Below, one piece after another: positions 1 through 11,400 of a DNA stretch of 64,000 bases. The position numbers and the translations under genes are program-made. The notes beneath the pieces were generated by a model, which was not told the DNA's origin, did not search any database, and saw only the letters and a program-made list of their open reading frames with translations. Where the stretch lies: contig JAFCMP010000514.1 in NCBI GenBank assembly GCA_017506865.1, positions 62,001-126,000 on the forward strand, read 5' to 3'. The number at the start of each line of letters is the position of its first letter. Position 1 is the first letter of the stretch. This stretch comes from Tribonema minus (taxonomy: Eukaryota > Sar > Xanthophyceae > Tribonematales > Tribonemataceae).

Positions 1-1
1 C

Positions 2-160
2 TACATCTGCGGCGACGGCAACGACATGGCGCGCGACGTGCACGCAGCTGTGCTCGATATTCTGGTGGAGCATGGGGGGATGGGCGCGCGCGACGCCGCG
101 GAGGCGTTCCTGAAGGATTTGAAGGAGCGGCGGCGGTATGTGCTGGACGTGTGGTCGTGA
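2..160 (+). CDS. NADPH-cytochrome P450 reductase, C-terminal exon (partial)
   Basis: This is the last 52 codons of a diflavin reductase that passes electrons from NADPH through FAD and FMN to cytochrome P450s at the ER membrane. The reading begins YICGDGNDMARDVHAAVLDI and ends RRYVLDVWS before TGA. The Y-x-C-G-D-x-x-x-M-A-R-D-V motif is the last NADPH-binding block of the ferredoxin-reductase fold, and the C-terminal aromatic residue in DVWS, which stacks on FAD, is typical of P450 reductases. Methionine synthase reductase or sulfite reductase flavoprotein share the fold, but the DVWS tail favours P450 reductase. The rest of the gene lies before the window. Confidence 0.75.
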   Translation, partial: YICGDGNDMARDVHAAVLDILVEHGGMGARDAAEAFLKDLKERRRYVLDVWS

Positions 161-892
161 GGAGGCAGCACGGCTCAGCAGGGGGGTTCTTGGGGGATGC
201 AGGGGGGTTTAGGGGGAATGCCCAGCGGCGGTGCAGCATTACTCAGCAGCGGGGGGGGGGTCGCGCTGAGGCGTGCTGCCCAGGCCGTGCTGCTGCGTGG
301 GTAACGGCTTGCAAATCGTTGCATTTCAGCCTTCAAGGGGGCAGGGTGGATACTGGGGGCTAGGGTAGTGCTATCTCTGCTGTGCTCGTGGATGATGCAG
401 AGGGGTAGTATAGTGCTACCTCAGGGGGGGGGGAGGGGGCCCTGTGCTGGTTTAGCACCTGTCTTGGCAGCGATAGCGATGCTCAGCAGCAGCTGGCCCA
501 GGCCCTGCGCACCTATGTTATATATGAGTGGAGTGTTCGTTGCCTTGTTTGACACATGGCGGCGCTGCGCTGCCTACAGCAGCTAGAATAATCACAGCCT
601 CGCCCCCTTCATGCCACAGTTTCAGTGTATGCTGATCTCATGTGTTGTCTACAATTAATTATCTCTGCCACACTTGGCTCCCCTTGTGTCAGTGTATATC
701 ATAATTCCTTCCGTTTCTGCTTGTCACTTGTGTATTGTGAGCCCTTGCACATTACCGATGTCCTGCCCGGTATCGCCACACACACATGTACTTGTTCGAT
801 CGAGACAATCAGCATGCAGTCTGTGACAAGCCGTATGCAGCAAAGCACAACAATGTGCGCAGGCTGTCACGATTCATAAACCTGGTCCCGTG
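161..892. other. Convergent intergenic region
   Basis: This separates the stop of the P450 reductase (+) from the stop of the channel gene (-) and should hold both 3' UTRs. It has several poly-G runs between 240 and 440. I see no coding region, RNA gene or repeat that I can support. Confidence 0.5.
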
Positions 893-2099
893 TCATTCAT
901 AATCAATGTCAATTGAGATGGGGCGCACGGGGCGTCTGCCCCCCTTCCCCCTACCACCCCCCTTCCTGGCACCTGCCTCATGGTTGGCTGGTGCTTCAGT
1001 GTCCATGAGTCGCGTCCTACTGAGCGATGCCACATGGGCCGACCTCGCCGTCGACAACTGGTGCGAGCCGCTGCTCTGCCGCCATGTAGACGCAGGAACA
1101 CTGGTGCTGCGCGCTGTGCGACTAGTGGCACTGGCAGCCGCAGCGCGCCGTGACGACCGTGGCGACTGTGACACCGTGGTTGTTGAGCAATGCGCACTCT
1201 GATGAGGGCTGCTGCGGCGCAACGCAGCTGTGCTCCTGCTCAACTTGAACGAAGATTGGTATGAAGTGCCGCGCGGTGAGTCATTGCCGCTGCTTCCGCC
1301 GCTGCCGCCGCCGCCGTCGCTGCTGCGACTCCTGCTGGTGCTGCTGTCGCCGCTCCTGCCGCGCCGCCGCAGCGCGCTGTCCACTCTCTCCGGCGGCAAT
1401 GAAAGCGCATCACCGTAACCGTCAACGCTCTCCTCGCCGTCGCTGATGTCAACTTCAACATGCACATCCCTGAAGGAGGTTGCGGCGCTGCCGCCGTGCC
1501 GCCCCAGCTCCCCCACCCTGTGCGTGCCGAAAAACTCGTTTCTGTGCCCTATGGCATGCGCGCTGGGCGTCGCAAGCTGTCGCGCTTGCCTGCGCGATAC
1601 GCAGTACGCTACGAATGCCTCGCCGTCAATGCGCTCTGTGTCACCGGAAATGAGGCGCGCAAGGTGGCGAAACACGGCCTCCATGCCCGCCCCCCCTTCC
1701 ACAACATCCACCCCCACCCCCGCCTGCCGCAGTGCCGCCTCAAACGCGCGCAGCCGCATCAGTGCTCCACCACTTCTGCCACCACCTTCAGAACCATCAA
1801 CGTCGCTACCGCCGCTGCCACGACGGCCTCCGTCGCCACCATGGCTTGTTGTGCTGCGCCGCCGCCGCGCTCTGTCGACGCTGCTGCTGCGACAGTGCTC
1901 CGCAACAGCGCGCCGCAGCGCGCCGCCGCGCGCCTCGCATTCGCCCGCCGCCGCCACCACGCGCGCCGCCGCCGCGGCCACCGCGTCCGCAGCGTACCCC
2001 CCCCGCCAGCGCGGCTTGACGTGCCGCGGCGCCGTGATGGTGCCGAAGTGCGTGCGGCGGTAGCGCGGCGGCACGTCCGCAGCCAGGTTGCGCGACTGC

Positions 2100-2136
<37 letters not shown>

Positions 2137-5100
2137 TGCCGTGCTGCAGCAGGCGCGGGAGGTGCGCGGGGTGCACGCCGCCCAGGTCCGCCGCCGCGTA
2201 CGCCAGCGCCGCCGCCGCAGCGCCCCCCACGTAGCCCGGCACGAACGCCTCGATGCGCCCCGCGGCGCTGAAGGGCGTAGCTTGAGCGCTGCCGCGCGGA
2301 CCGGAAATCGCCAGCAGCGTCGAGGGGCGCGCGCCGTACCAGAGCTTGGCGTACGCGTCGCGGCCGTAGATGGCGGCGTGGAAGGCGAGGTCCGCGGCGA
2401 CGGCGGCGGCGCCCGCGACGGCGTAAGTACGTATGAAAGCGCGCTGCGCGGGGGCCATCCACGCCTGCGGGGCGGCGCGCCAGAAGCGCCAGTCGGGTTG
2501 AGCGCTGACGTTGGGGGCCCAGGCGCCGGTGGCGGCGTCGCGCGCCGCGGCGCCGAACGGCCACGATGCATAGAAGCACGCGGTCAGCGCGACGTGCGCC
2601 AGGACCGCGGCGAGCATGCCGCCGCGCAGGCGCTGCGCGAGGGCGGCGTCCGTGTACGGCGGCGCGCGCCACTGCCGCAGAAGCAGGTAGGCGTCGACGG
2701 CGAACGACGCGCACAGCGCCAGCGCGCCTACAAACAGGCCCGTTGGCGCCACCGCCGCGAAGAACGTCGCCAGAAAGAAGGTCTTGGCGGCGTCTGTGTA
2801 GCGTTCGCCCAGGTCCCAGGGGGACCCGGTGACGACGCTCCGCACGCCCTCGGCACTGTGCTGGCGGGCTGCGGTGAGGCGGCGCAGCGGCGTGTTGCTC
2901 GCTGCCACGAGCCGGATGGCGGGGGTCATGAGGGCGTCGGAAATGAGGATGGAGATGACTTTGGTGAGGTGGTCTTCGCTGAGCCAGGCGGCCCACTGCG
3001 CGCCCATGAGGATGACGCCGCTGGAGGTGAGCAGGCGCGCCACCAGAAGCTTGCTAATAAGGGAGTTCTGGCGGTGTGTGAGGTTGACGTGCCGCTCCAG
3101 GCGCACGACGGCGCGCAGCACTGCGGGCAGAGCACTGCTGACAAGGGATACGCCCACCGCGCCTGCCTGTGTCTTGCTGGAGAGCAGCGCGGAGAGCATA
3201 AAGTAGGCTGCGGCAGCAACGCCTGCAAAAGGCGGGGGGGGGGGGGGGGGGTCCGTGAATGGGATGCACAGTCAGTAATTGGCGTAACGCACAGTCACAA
3301 AATTTCAAATGGGTGGATGCGTGTGAGTCACGGCTGTTGCGCCACGCATACAGTAGGAGGCACGAGGCACTTGCGCCAGGCGGTGGCTGCTGAGGTCACA
3401 CATGGTTCATTGTAGCAGGCGATAGGTATGCTATGCTGAACTACTGCGAGCTCACCAGATGTGGTACTATTGCCCATTGCAACATTTTACGATACAGTAG
3501 TAGGATGTGGGGTCGTTGATCTCTACAAGTGGTCATGGGTACACATGGGCAAGAGCCAAGAAAGGTGTGCCAAGTCAGACTTGCACTTGCAACTTCAAGT
3601 GGTGAGCTAGAAGTTGTCAACAGCTGAAGTTGTCAACGGTCAGCACTACATCTGTTGCGCAGTATATGCATACACTTCCATCCCTGAAGAGATGCCAGCC
3701 CCACAAGCAGCAAAACCACTTGCTACACACCGATCGCCTGGACCCAAATCACCAATACTCAATGCTAGGTGATACCCACAAACAGTCCTGCAGGCTCCAA
3801 AGTGGACCTGCACAACACAGTCATGCATGCACTTGCCTGCAGTGACGGCGGTCGACAGCGCGCGCTGCAGCAGCCTCCTGCCCAGCGTCATATCCAAATT
3901 CTCCCACACCACCTCACTGGGCTCCTCACTCTCCTCCACATGCAGCACATTAACGCCGCGGAACCGATCCTCTGTTGCTATGGCAGTGCTCCGGTCTTGC
4001 GCAGCGGGAATGGCGCCTATGCCCAGTCTTGCCAGGGCTGCGCGCTGCGATGCCTCTAGTTCAAAGGTGACGTACACGCGCACCACAGGGGTGGGCGGCG
4101 CAGCTAGCAGAGTCTCTATTTGCTGCGTCATGGCGAGCAGGCGCGCCACCTGCGGCAATGTGCAATTTGTGGGGCAGCAATAGTAAATTCAAACATAAAT
4201 TGTGCGCATGGTCATCAGTTCACGCATTGATGCACATCATCAAGAAGTTGCATTCTCTTGACCCCCATATATTTCATCATACAGTAAACTTTCTCCTGAC
4301 CCCCTGAACGTTGTAGTACAAAGCATACAGTTTGTTCTTGCTCCCTCAAACGAAATGAAGAAAGTACGCAGTATACTTTCTCCTGACCCCCAGCGCTGCT
4401 CACCTGTTTTTCAGTGCGCGTCCGTGGCCTGGCGCTCCCTGCCGCCACCGCCTTCACCACCTTTTGCCTGATGCAGTCGCCGCTGCTGCGCAGCTGCCAC
4501 GCCAGGTGGCGGCGCTCAGCAAGCAGCGCCAGCAGCGGCGCGTTGGCGCGCGCGATGGTCACATACGCCACCTTCCCAAACCTGCCAAAGTATCTGTACC
4601 ACTCCTGGGGGTCGTCTGCGTCTGCGTCTGGGTCATGGACGGTGATGCTGTAGTCTTGGGCGGTCTGAACGGACTCGTCTATGCGCGCGGCCTGGCGATG
4701 TGTCAGTGCTCCAAAGATGACAGCGAGCAGCACCACGGCGCCGGCCCCCGCCAGATCGGTCACGCCCTGAACTGCCGCAAAGGGGCAGTCGTAGACCGTC
4801 TCCGGTGGACAGCTCGTTGTCGATGAAGCAGTGGCGTTGGTACTGTTGCCATTGCAGTGCTCAGGCGTAACTGTTGCCTGGCGGGTGCACGCGGCGGAGC
4901 CTGTGAGGCGCCAGTCGGCGAGACCCGCCTGCCCATCCGAATACTCGTCCAAGGTAAAGTAAAGCGCGGTGGCCACGTTGATCGCGCCCCACGTAAGTGC
5001 CGCCAGCGCCAGCCACTGCAGCTGCCTGAAGTAGAGCCCTATGCCCAAGCCGAATTGGGCACCGAGATCTCGCACGCTGGTGCCCCAGAGGGGGTATAGG

Positions 5101-5252
5101 TGGCTCCCCTCTTCCGTCGCGTGCGCGCGTCTGTAGACCCATTCGTGCCGCCCCGTGGCGTTGAAGAGCGCCTTTTCGCCTGCCGCGTCGCGCACCCTGT
5201 GCGGCAGGTGGGCCGAGAACTCACGCTGAGCGTCCTCCCACCACTGCACACC
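893..5252 (-). CDS. OSCA/CSC1/TMEM63-like mechanosensitive cation channel (5' end missing)
   Basis: Three exons are clear: 5252-4404, 4149-3837 and 3222-893. Splice phases agree across both introns (0/0 and 1/1) and the frame ends in TGA at 893. Exon 1 has membrane segments around LWGTSVRDLGAQFGLGIGLY and a region beginning QDYSITVHDPDADADD, like the cytosolic linker of algal OSCA-like proteins. Exon 2 carries VYVTFELEASQRAAL and SEEPSEVVWENL, the PHM7-type cytosolic domain with the conserved W-E-N-L. Exon 3 opens with the channel-forming helices (RAVVRLERHVNLTHRQNSL) and ends in a long basic, Gly/Ser-rich tail with a polyglycine run. Exon 2 uses a GC donor (CAG|GCAAGT). About 1,160 codons are visible; the N-terminal exon upstream of 5252 was not found. 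An anoctamin-like protein is a less likely alternative. Confidence 0.65.
2100..2138. repeat. GCC trinucleotide repeat coding for polyglycine
   Basis: About 12 GCC units on the + strand lie inside the last exon of the channel gene and are read as an uninterrupted glycine run on the - strand. The length is probably polymorphic. Confidence 0.85.
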
Positions 5253-5278
5253 CTGCGCAAGTGGACACAGGCAATCAG

Positions 5279-5321
5279 GATTAGAGGTAGGGTTAGGGTT
5301 TAGGAATAGGGTTAGGGTTGC
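5279..5321 (+). repeat. Telomere-like tract in an intron
   Basis: Degenerate TTAGGG and TTTAGGG units directly precede the 3' splice site of the first visible channel exon. This is the first of about ten such tracts in the window. Confidence 0.7.
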
Positions 5322-5527
5322 GGAGACGTTCAGGCGCACTGGTGTCGGTCGTTGTCGTCGTAGAGGAGTGTTGGTTGGACGTTTACATACTTAAAAAACA
5401 TCCCTCTTCTTAATTGCTGCTTTCTATTGATAGGATGTGCGTGCGTGTTATATAAGGCGGATGCCATCACATTATTTGCAAACCTATGATAAGCGCATGT
5501 GTTGGGAGGTTAATGCGGCTGATACGG

Positions 5528-5668
5528 CAGGCAAAACCACTTCTTAGTGAGCTTATCACATGCACTTGACAGCTGCAGGCCTGCTGATAGGCTTTCCGGC
5601 AGGCAAACCACTTCTTAGTGAGCTTATCACATGCACTTGACAGCTGCAGGCCTGCTGATAGGCTTTCG
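5528..5668. repeat. Tandem duplication, unit about 71 bp
   Basis: Two nearly identical copies of a segment beginning GGCAAAACCACTTCTTAG and ending CTGATAGGCTTTC stand head to tail. Their near identity suggests a recent event. Confidence 0.9.
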
Positions 5669-5714
5669 AAATGCTCCTAAGCACTGTCAGAAGAGGCGAG
5701 GAATGGAGTCATTG

Positions 5715-6245
5715 TCAAGCCATTATCAAGTACTGGTCCGATGCACTGACAGACCTAGATCCAGTGGCTGTGGTATCAGGGAAGAAATCCTGAAACCCCG
5801 GTTCCGCGTTGTAGGATCCTGTACGGCCTCTTCGACAACATGAAAGCAACGCAGCAATTGCGGCAACATGCTGTTCTTCACTGACCTTAACGGGGAACGG
5901 CTTGTCCAACTGCAACTCCGACAGAAGTGGATCCAGAGCCAGTGTCCGTTTTCTTTTCTTGCGTGAGCCGGCCTCCTTTTCTCCAATGGCATCGTCATCG
6001 CTGTGTCTGCTGCTGCTGCCATCGCTGTCGACAGACTTGTGCGCGTCCGTGGTTCCTCTCCTTTCTCTACGTCCGACACTGCGAGCACCACTATCATGTT
6101 GCTGCTGGCTTGTAGCGCGCTGGTTCCTGTTGCCTTTGGATCGCGTTCGATCCTTTCTTCTAGTGCGGTGAGGCGTTTCATCATTGTGTCTTGCGGTGTT
6201 CCGGCGGTCGCTGCGACTGCTTCTGGCTTTGTGAGCCTCGCTCAT
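5715..6245 (-). CDS. Hypothetical Ser/Arg/Lys-rich protein
   Basis: An open frame of 176 codons starts at an ATG at 6245. The first 100 residues are strongly charged and low in complexity (many R, K, S, D and Q; for example SSRSDRRNTARHND and SRKKRKRTLALD), suggesting a disordered, possibly nuclear protein. The second half is more ordered (LDPLLSELQLDKPFPVKV). No family is recognised. The start lies 161 bp from a divergent ORF on the + strand, so the gap could be a shared promoter. No splice signals were assigned, and it could be a chance frame. Confidence 0.3.
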   Translation of the reverse strand: MSEAHKARSSRSDRRNTARHNDETPHRTRRKDRTRSKGNRNQRATSQQQHDSGARSVGRRERRGTTDAHKSVDSDGSSSRHSDDDAIGEKEAGSRKKRKRTLALDPLLSELQLDKPFPVKVSEEQHVAAIAALLSCCRRGRTGSYNAEPGFQDFFPDTTATGSRSVSASDQYLIMA

Positions 6246-6406
6246 CTGCCCTATCTGTCTCTTCTCATCTGCCTACACCTCTCTGTTGATCCATCCTCGG
6301 CGACCGAGACCCCAGGAAAACGGCGGTTACTACGAAACGGCAACGAGCTGCGCTGACCTGTGCGTGCGCATGTGACTGGAACGCAAAGCTGTGTTGAGCG
6401 CCAGAG

Positions 6407-6988
6407 ATGCAGTCAGCAGGCGTGGGAGGGTCCAAGGCAGACATCTCGAGGCTGTCGTTCGAAGGAGGCTTCGGCTCCATCACAACATGCAGCAATTCGA
6501 GCTGTCTCAAACGAAGGCGAGCGGCGTACTTGCCATCGATTGAAGGCTGCGGCAGCCGCAGCACCATCTCGCTGCCAGTGCGCCAGTTCCTGCGTGAAAA
6601 GCCGCAGGACATCATGTCACAGCTGCAGTCCTTCGAGAGGGGTAACGCCTCAACATTGGATTTGATGTGTTGCACCAAGGCAGAACTCTGCAAGCTGGTC
6701 AACTGGAACAAACCCGGTCATTACCCAGGCGAGATGGTGTGGGACGCAGCCGCACAGGTCTGGACTCCTGCACCTAGCAAGAAAAAAGGATGCGTTGGCT
6801 ACGTGGTTCAAAAACTGGCTTCGGCGGAACCGCCAGCACTGCAGCGGAGGTCTGTGATATTTGGCGATAAGTTGTTCGACGTGGCGGTGCGGTGCAAGAG
6901 CAAGCACTCGTCGCCAGTCGTCACTGCCCATCCTGCTGATGGGACTGGAGATGCACTATGGCTGGCACTACACAGCACTAAATGCCAG
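6407..6988 (+). CDS. Hypothetical protein, first exon
   Basis: This ATG-started frame of 194 codons ends at a good donor, CAG|gtatgg. The sequence is protein-like (for example VRQFLREKPQDIMSQLQSF and WNKPGHYPGEMVWD) but matches no family I know. Possible later exons lie at about 7146-7212 and 7612-7721 (AEDLPPPPKGKALESWQEW), but the phase of the first does not fit simply, so I leave them unjoined. It is divergent from the ORF ending at 5715. Confidence 0.35.
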
Positions 6989-8438
6989 GTATGGTTTATC
7001 GCATCAAGTCCGAATGTCGGTAGACTTGCATGCATGAGGGGGTGAAGTTGGTTGGTCTGTGATGTTTCAAAGTGCACACAGCAGCAAGACAATGAATGGC
7101 AACCTAGCAATCCGTTGTGTGGTCCGTGCAGCTGGTGTCATTCAGGGTCTCTGGCCTACATGGACGCTTCAGGCAGCATTCAGTTTATGAGAAGTACTGG
7201 GCACTGCAGGTACATTTTACTGCGTCGACAATCGACAATGTCATGCAGCGTCACGGTAGTGCAGGCCCAACACGTATGGCGCTCTTAGCAACACTACAGC
7301 ATACAGGTGGCACAGTGTTGCCAGCCTCAGGCAGAACACAGTTGTACCTTTGGCAGCATTGGGCTGTAGACCGAGTGCCAAGAGCAGCTTCCTGTCAGAA
7401 CAGGAAAAGTCTTCCCTGGGGCAAATTCAAACTTTGAAGGTGCTGATCTAAACACGAAATCATACTGCACTGGTTGGTGATAGCGCAAACAAGGCAACCC
7501 CCAAGCAAACTGCAAACTTGCCACACGGAACTTCCAATTCCGCGCACGCAACATGCAATGTTTATATGCTGACCACCTGTTCCACTTGTCAATTGATGCA
7601 TGACTCCGAGCAGGCTGAAGACCTGCCTCCACCACCCAAGGGGAAAGCCCTGGAGAGCTGGCAGGAGTGGGGGGACATGGTCATAGATCGCTTGCGTTTG
7701 TCGCCTGCCGGCAGACTTGAAGTTGGGCCAAGAAAAGTTGAGGTTAGCACTGGCCTGCCAGCATCATTCTCGATGGCAGTGCCTTGCAATGCAAAGCGCT
7801 GCAGTCACACACCACAATCACAGATACCTGAGGGAGAGCTGCAGCAGAGATTCACGCCATCCGCCCGCCACATTGCTCAGTTCTTTAGACAGTACTAGGA
7901 GTTGCTGCTGGCATGTCGATTGCTCGACAGATGTACTACTACATAGAGGCACATAGGCGCATGCGCGCATTGATATGGTGATGAGCCGCACTTGTTGACT
8001 TGCTCGCGCACACAATATCATGATGATTTTTGCTGGCACGAACGAAGAGGATGAGCAAACACACTTAGCATGCAGCATTGAACCACACCGCACTGCTGGT
8101 CGGCACACCAGAAGCAGTCGGCTTCAGAAAGCACAGATGCTGAGGCAGTGAGTTGTTGAAGAGCATGTCGCCTATTAACGCGTGCATCGTCACATGCTGC
8201 ATTATGCATGCATCTGTAACTGTCAGCGAGCCACTTGAGCCGCTACGGAGTGGAGCCTCAGAGACCCCCCCTCTCCTCGACACACATCCCTTCGGGCGAA
8301 GCTGGGGCACGCAGGTGTTATCAGCAGCAGCGGTGCTACTACTAGAGCCAGACTACTACTTAAGCAGCAACCGTGCAACGCCGCAATAGCGATTATCACC
8401 CCCATTTCTCATTGAAGAAGAGTATTCATGGCAATGCG
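6989..8438. other. Stretch with possible minor exons, otherwise unassigned
   Basis: Apart from the two candidate exons named for the preceding ORF, I see no supported gene. The 3' UTR of the oxidoreductase gene on the - strand should lie just below 8439. Confidence 0.3.
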
Positions 8439-11400
8439 CTAGAAGGCTGGTCGGAGTCTGGTGGGTATCTCCTTATCCGCTCCTTCGTACAGCACATTGT
8501 ACGGGCGCGAATCGTTGTCCAGGCTCAGCCTGCCCGCTTCTAAGATGGCTGTCGTGAGGAAGGTGGTGCCAATGGTGGCGAGCGTGTGGTCAAAGTCTTC
8601 CGGCACCTTTTTGCAGGCGTTGATGTCGCGAACGGCGTCCACAAAGGCCTCAAAGCTGCAGCAGCACGCAGTGCAGGCAAGCTGGAATTAGCAGAGTCTC
8701 ATTGAGTAATGAGCAGGCAGTTTGATTTGAAGTGGGCGCAGGAGCCCTGCTGTGCATTGCTGGCGCTTTGGGTACAATGGCTCAACTTAATGACTGCAAG
8801 CCAAAACACACACATACATTTAACCTTAACCCAAACCCTAAGCCGCTGCATTGGGGTGCCATCCTCCGCGTGTTGCAGCACTCGCGCAATATTTGCTGCT
8901 GCGAGCCAGTGTACTGCATGCCTGTGTGTATGCCATTCAGGCAGTCGCATGCTGAGTGCAACCTACAGCAAGAATCAAGGTGCGCCAGTTGGGCCAAGGG
9001 TCCCAGACTTGCAACATGTTGACAGCATCTAAGGGGTACAGTACGGTACATGACTACGCAATGACTGTGAGACGTCTGAAGCTTCTCATCATGAAGTTTC
9101 GTCAGCTCAACAGGGGCCGGTGAAATCAGAGCTCAATGAATGATGTGCACTTCAACATTGAAATGCGCATAAAACCACATGCTTATGCACCTCCACACCT
9201 TGCAATCACCCCTACCCCTGGCATCCTCAAGCCACCACCTCTGTCTTCAAACTACAACGAAAAATCCCCCAGGTACTTCAAACTTGAAGTTGTTGTGGTT
9301 ACCTGCGGTAGCCGTATCCCGACTGGCCGCTGAAGTACCCATTAGACGGGGTGTACTTCATGAACAGGGGATTCACGGACTTGAATCCATCGCCGTCGGT
9401 GCTGACGGTGTACCCCCGGTGCGCCTGGTCAACGGTTATTTCCCCCTTCTGCCCCATGTAGAAGAAGCGCTGTTGGCTGTGGACATCGCTCTTAGGGGCT
9501 GCCCATGATGAGGTGTACACTGCTGTGCCCAGGCTGCCATCTTCCAGGTTCTGCAAGAGAAGATCAAGCAATATTGAAAGCAATATTGAAAGCCGCAAAG
9601 GTCAACCTGTGTTTCACGTTCTGAACGTGCTGCAAGTGAACACTGCAGTGTTGAAGCAGTGCACACATATCATAGTCGTAACTTGGTGTATTGCGTACCC
9701 ATATGACCGCAAAGCTAGTGTCCGCAAGTATGCACAGGGCTGTGCAGGATGCCATCATCGGCGTTCTGTTTTAACGTATACCAGTGCGATGCGCGCACGC
9801 ACACACACACACACGCACACACTCACACACACACACACACACACACAGAGCACGCAGGTTCAATGCTGTTGAGCGCTGGGTGCAGGACAAACAGTAGACT
9901 TGACAGCAGTACATACACCACAAACTGCCTCACACTGGGGTGATGGGCGCTGCGCACACTGCCAACTGCCAATATGCGTGCAAACTGTCAGCGCAGCGAA
10001 CTGTGAACTGCCAGTGCCTCAGCGCATACAGGCCTACGCACGTCATGGGCTGTGTGACCACAGCTGAGTCAGGCTGCCGGGTGCCACTCAGCTATCGCAA
10101 GGGGTAGGTAGCTGATGACGTGTCAGCAGATCTCATATCCCGTTGCAGTCACTGCCAGCGCTGCCTAGGGCTAGAGATAGGGCCAGAGTTGGAGTTAGGG
10201 TTGGGTGCCGCAAACTGCTGGCCTGGGGCCAGGCTAGCCACCACATGCATAGAGGTATGTGCAACTCACCCCTAGAGTTCATGAATCAGCCTTCTTGTAC
10301 AAAGTACAGTAGTAGATTAACGCAACTTCATGTGTGACCTTCTGCATGTGTGACTCACCTCCCACTGCACTGTGAGCGTAATGGCATCCTCCGTGTTCAT
10401 CCCCTTTGCCTTAGCCACTCCGGTGCTAGCCGTGGCTGTGACCCTTGTTGGTCGGGCCTTGCCCTGCATGGCCCACTCCTGGAAGTCCACGTGGTGGCTG
10501 TTGAGGTAGTAGCTGCAGTTCGTTCAATGCAACCCATGAGGTAGGGAGAGGTTTAGATGGTTCTTTGATTGGCTCTCATGTGGCATTGGGATGTCCAGGC
10601 ACTTGAGCATAGAAAAGCAACTCGATACCACACGTAATGTAGACACTCAAGAACTGCTTCTCACCCTAAAACTTGCTTTCGACCCGAAGACCACGTGCGT
10701 ATGGACTTCAAGCAGACGCGTATCTGCATATTATGTACACCTTTCCACTGAGATGGCCAGACAAGCAGTAGATGAAACGTGCAGTGCTAAGCTATCATGG
10801 TTGATCACAGCGTGCTAATGCTCTGTTGGTGCTCTCAAGGCCAGAAAACGATATGTACACACAATACATGTCCCTGGCACGCACAAACAAACAAAGGAAA
10901 GGCTTGGTCCGCATTGTGGGTTTATTGTGAGTGTGGATTGGGGTTGGGGTGAGGGTTACGCGCAGAGGGTGGACATTACCAAGCGTCAATGTACACAAGT
11001 CGTAAATTCATGGATTCAGTGCTTAGGTAACACGCTGCTGCACGACTGCAACTGCAACTTCAAACGGTACCAGTGTGCCGCCCTGCATGGTTCTATACAC
11101 GAGTTACCACTGGAACGTGACATCACTGCCATTGCCCACTGAATGAACGACGACCATACATAGTCTAGCCATTGCACCTGAGATGGCGACAGGCAGTCGC
11201 ATTTTGATGCAGTGCTTGATAGCGCTTGATACTAGTGGTTGCTTCCTGAGAACAAGGCGAGAACCTAATGTCGCTGCCATTTCCAGCCCATGCCTTGGAT
11301 CAGTATACAAGCCTGAATATTATTGATTGCTTCCTCAGACCCACCTGATATCGCTGCCCTTTCCAGCCCACGCCTTGAAGGTATCCAGCTGGTGCTTGGG

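Larger units (their letters stand above)
5253..5714. other. Upstream sequence of the channel gene
   Basis: It holds the telomere-like tract, an AT-richer stretch and a 71-bp tandem duplication. The missing 5' exon of the channel gene should lie here or further upstream, but I see no convincing coding segment. Confidence 0.4.

Noticed and set aside
1460-3415. Long + strand open frame of 651 codons opposite the channel gene, and a 396-codon - frame inside it
   Set aside because: Both are shadows of a very GC-rich exon. Their translations are Arg/Ala/Pro-rich noise, while the - strand frame 3222-893 carries the membrane-channel motifs and agrees in phase with the exons before it.
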